From NCBI RefSeq assembly GCF_000987775.1, contig NZ_LAHO01000008.1, positions 62,001-126,000 on the forward strand: a stretch of 64,000 bases of DNA. Reading direction: 5' to 3'. This document shows, in pieces, positions 63,584-64,000 of the stretch; within the stretch, counting starts at the first letter, position 1; each line of letters starts with the position of its first letter. The notes under the pieces were generated by a model. It was given only the letters and a program-made list of their open reading frames with translations. It was not told the DNA's origin and did not search any database. Position numbers and translations under genes: made by a program. The DNA is from Arsukibacterium ikkense. Its GTDB lineage: Bacteria > Pseudomonadota > Gammaproteobacteria > Enterobacterales > Alteromonadaceae.

Positions 63584-64000
63584 ATGATTTCAGGTCAACA
63601 TTATATTGGCGGTCACTGGTGTGGTGAGCCCGATGCAGCGAACACGTCGTTTAATCCGGCACAAAATACCGCCTTGCCCTGGTGCTTTGCCGAAGCAGGG
63701 GAGGCCGAACTGCACAGCCTCACCGAGCAAGCCACAGCAGCCTTTGCGCTATATCGTTATGTGACAGCTGCAGCCAGAGCGGATTTTCTCGACAGTATTG
63801 CTGCAGAGCTGCAGCAGCGCCAGGCAGAGATTGTCAGCGCTATGGTGCAGGAAACGGCGTTAGCGCCAGCCCGGGCAGAAAGTGAGCTCGGCCGCACCTG
63901 CAACCAGTTGCGGCTGTTTGCCACTGAGCTGCGCACGCCAGCCAGCGATTGCAGACTGCCGGCCTTACCCGAGCGCCAACCACTGCCACGGCCGGCGCTG
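63584..64000 (+). CDS. Aldehyde dehydrogenase, probably 2-oxoglutarate-semialdehyde dehydrogenase (5' part)
   Basis: First 139 codons of an aldehyde dehydrogenase cut by the right edge. ATG 63584 stands two bases after the epimerase stop, with GAGG upstream. The start MISGQHYIGGHWCGEPDAANTSFNPA is the standard N-terminal strand of the NAD(P)+-dependent 2,5-dioxovalerate (alpha-ketoglutaric semialdehyde) group, followed by ARADFLDSIAAELQQRQAEIV and a Glu-Thr-Ala motif. It would finish the pathway by oxidising the semialdehyde to 2-oxoglutarate. The catalytic Cys and Glu lie outside the window. Confidence 0.87.
   Translation, partial: MISGQHYIGGHWCGEPDAANTSFNPAQNTALPWCFAEAGEAELHSLTEQATAAFALYRYVTAAARADFLDSIAAELQQRQAEIVSAMVQETALAPARAESELGRTCNQLRLFATELRTPASDCRLPALPERQPLPRPAL

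Noticed and set aside
1..64000. Horizontal transfer markers (integrase, IS, tRNA-attached att site) for the collagen region
   Set aside because: I looked for transposase or integrase coding frames, terminal repeats and tRNA genes near its visible left border and found none; the right border is outside the window.

Overview
The window is a piece of a gammaproteobacterial chromosome. Gene content and order point to a marine or aquatic relative of the Rheinheimera / Arsukibacterium / Alishewanella group: pilT divergent from yggS-proC-yggT, the E. coli-type hisGDCBHAF(IE) operon, CheV, DUF2982, DUF3422, DUF4426, and many secreted proteases with TonB-dependent uptake. This placement is an inference from family content, not a computed taxonomy. 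I saw no tRNA, rRNA, CRISPR array, insertion sequence or phage gene.

Left part (1-9 kb): the start of an RND adaptor gene cut by the window edge, four plus-strand genes of poorly known function (DUF2982, an unrecognised small protein, a FapA/DUF342 protein, a YggN-like periplasmic protein), then a tight minus-strand group corA-mgtE-rimK-M14 hydrolase that links Mg2+ transport to an ATP-grasp ligase/zinc hydrolase pair. Middle (9-30 kb): DUF6172, a RhlE-type helicase, a P2-type cation ATPase, a DUF885 lipoprotein, the housekeeping run yggS-proC-yggT-DUF4426-rdgB-hemW, divergent pilTU, a lytic transglycosylase, DUF3422, an RhtA-like exporter, and an RND efflux pair with its TetR regulator.

Centre (30-46.5 kb): a CBS protein, a PocR-GAF-GGDEF diguanylate cyclase, an S46 dipeptidyl peptidase, a porin / solute-binding protein / chemoreceptor / CheV run preceded by a perfect FNR-type box, and the complete his operon with a small histidine-rich leader peptide and attenuator.

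Right part (46.8-64 kb): the most interesting region, an integrated system for using collagen. It holds two M9 collagenases (one with two PPC domains), a TonB-dependent receptor, a POT peptide transporter, a DPP-IV-type S9 peptidase, an M24 Xaa-Pro peptidase, and all four steps of trans-4-hydroxy-L-proline catabolism: epimerase, FAD-dependent D-hydroxyproline dehydrogenase, DapA-family deaminase and (cut by the edge) 2-oxoglutarate-semialdehyde dehydrogenase. A GntR/FCD regulator sits inside. A palindrome with consensus ATATTGTATACAATAT occurs upstream of every transcription unit of this region (six sites, 12 to 16 of 16 matches), including the regulator itself. I infer one regulon that joins polymer cleavage, uptake, imino-peptide cleavage and hydroxyproline breakdown to 2-oxoglutarate.
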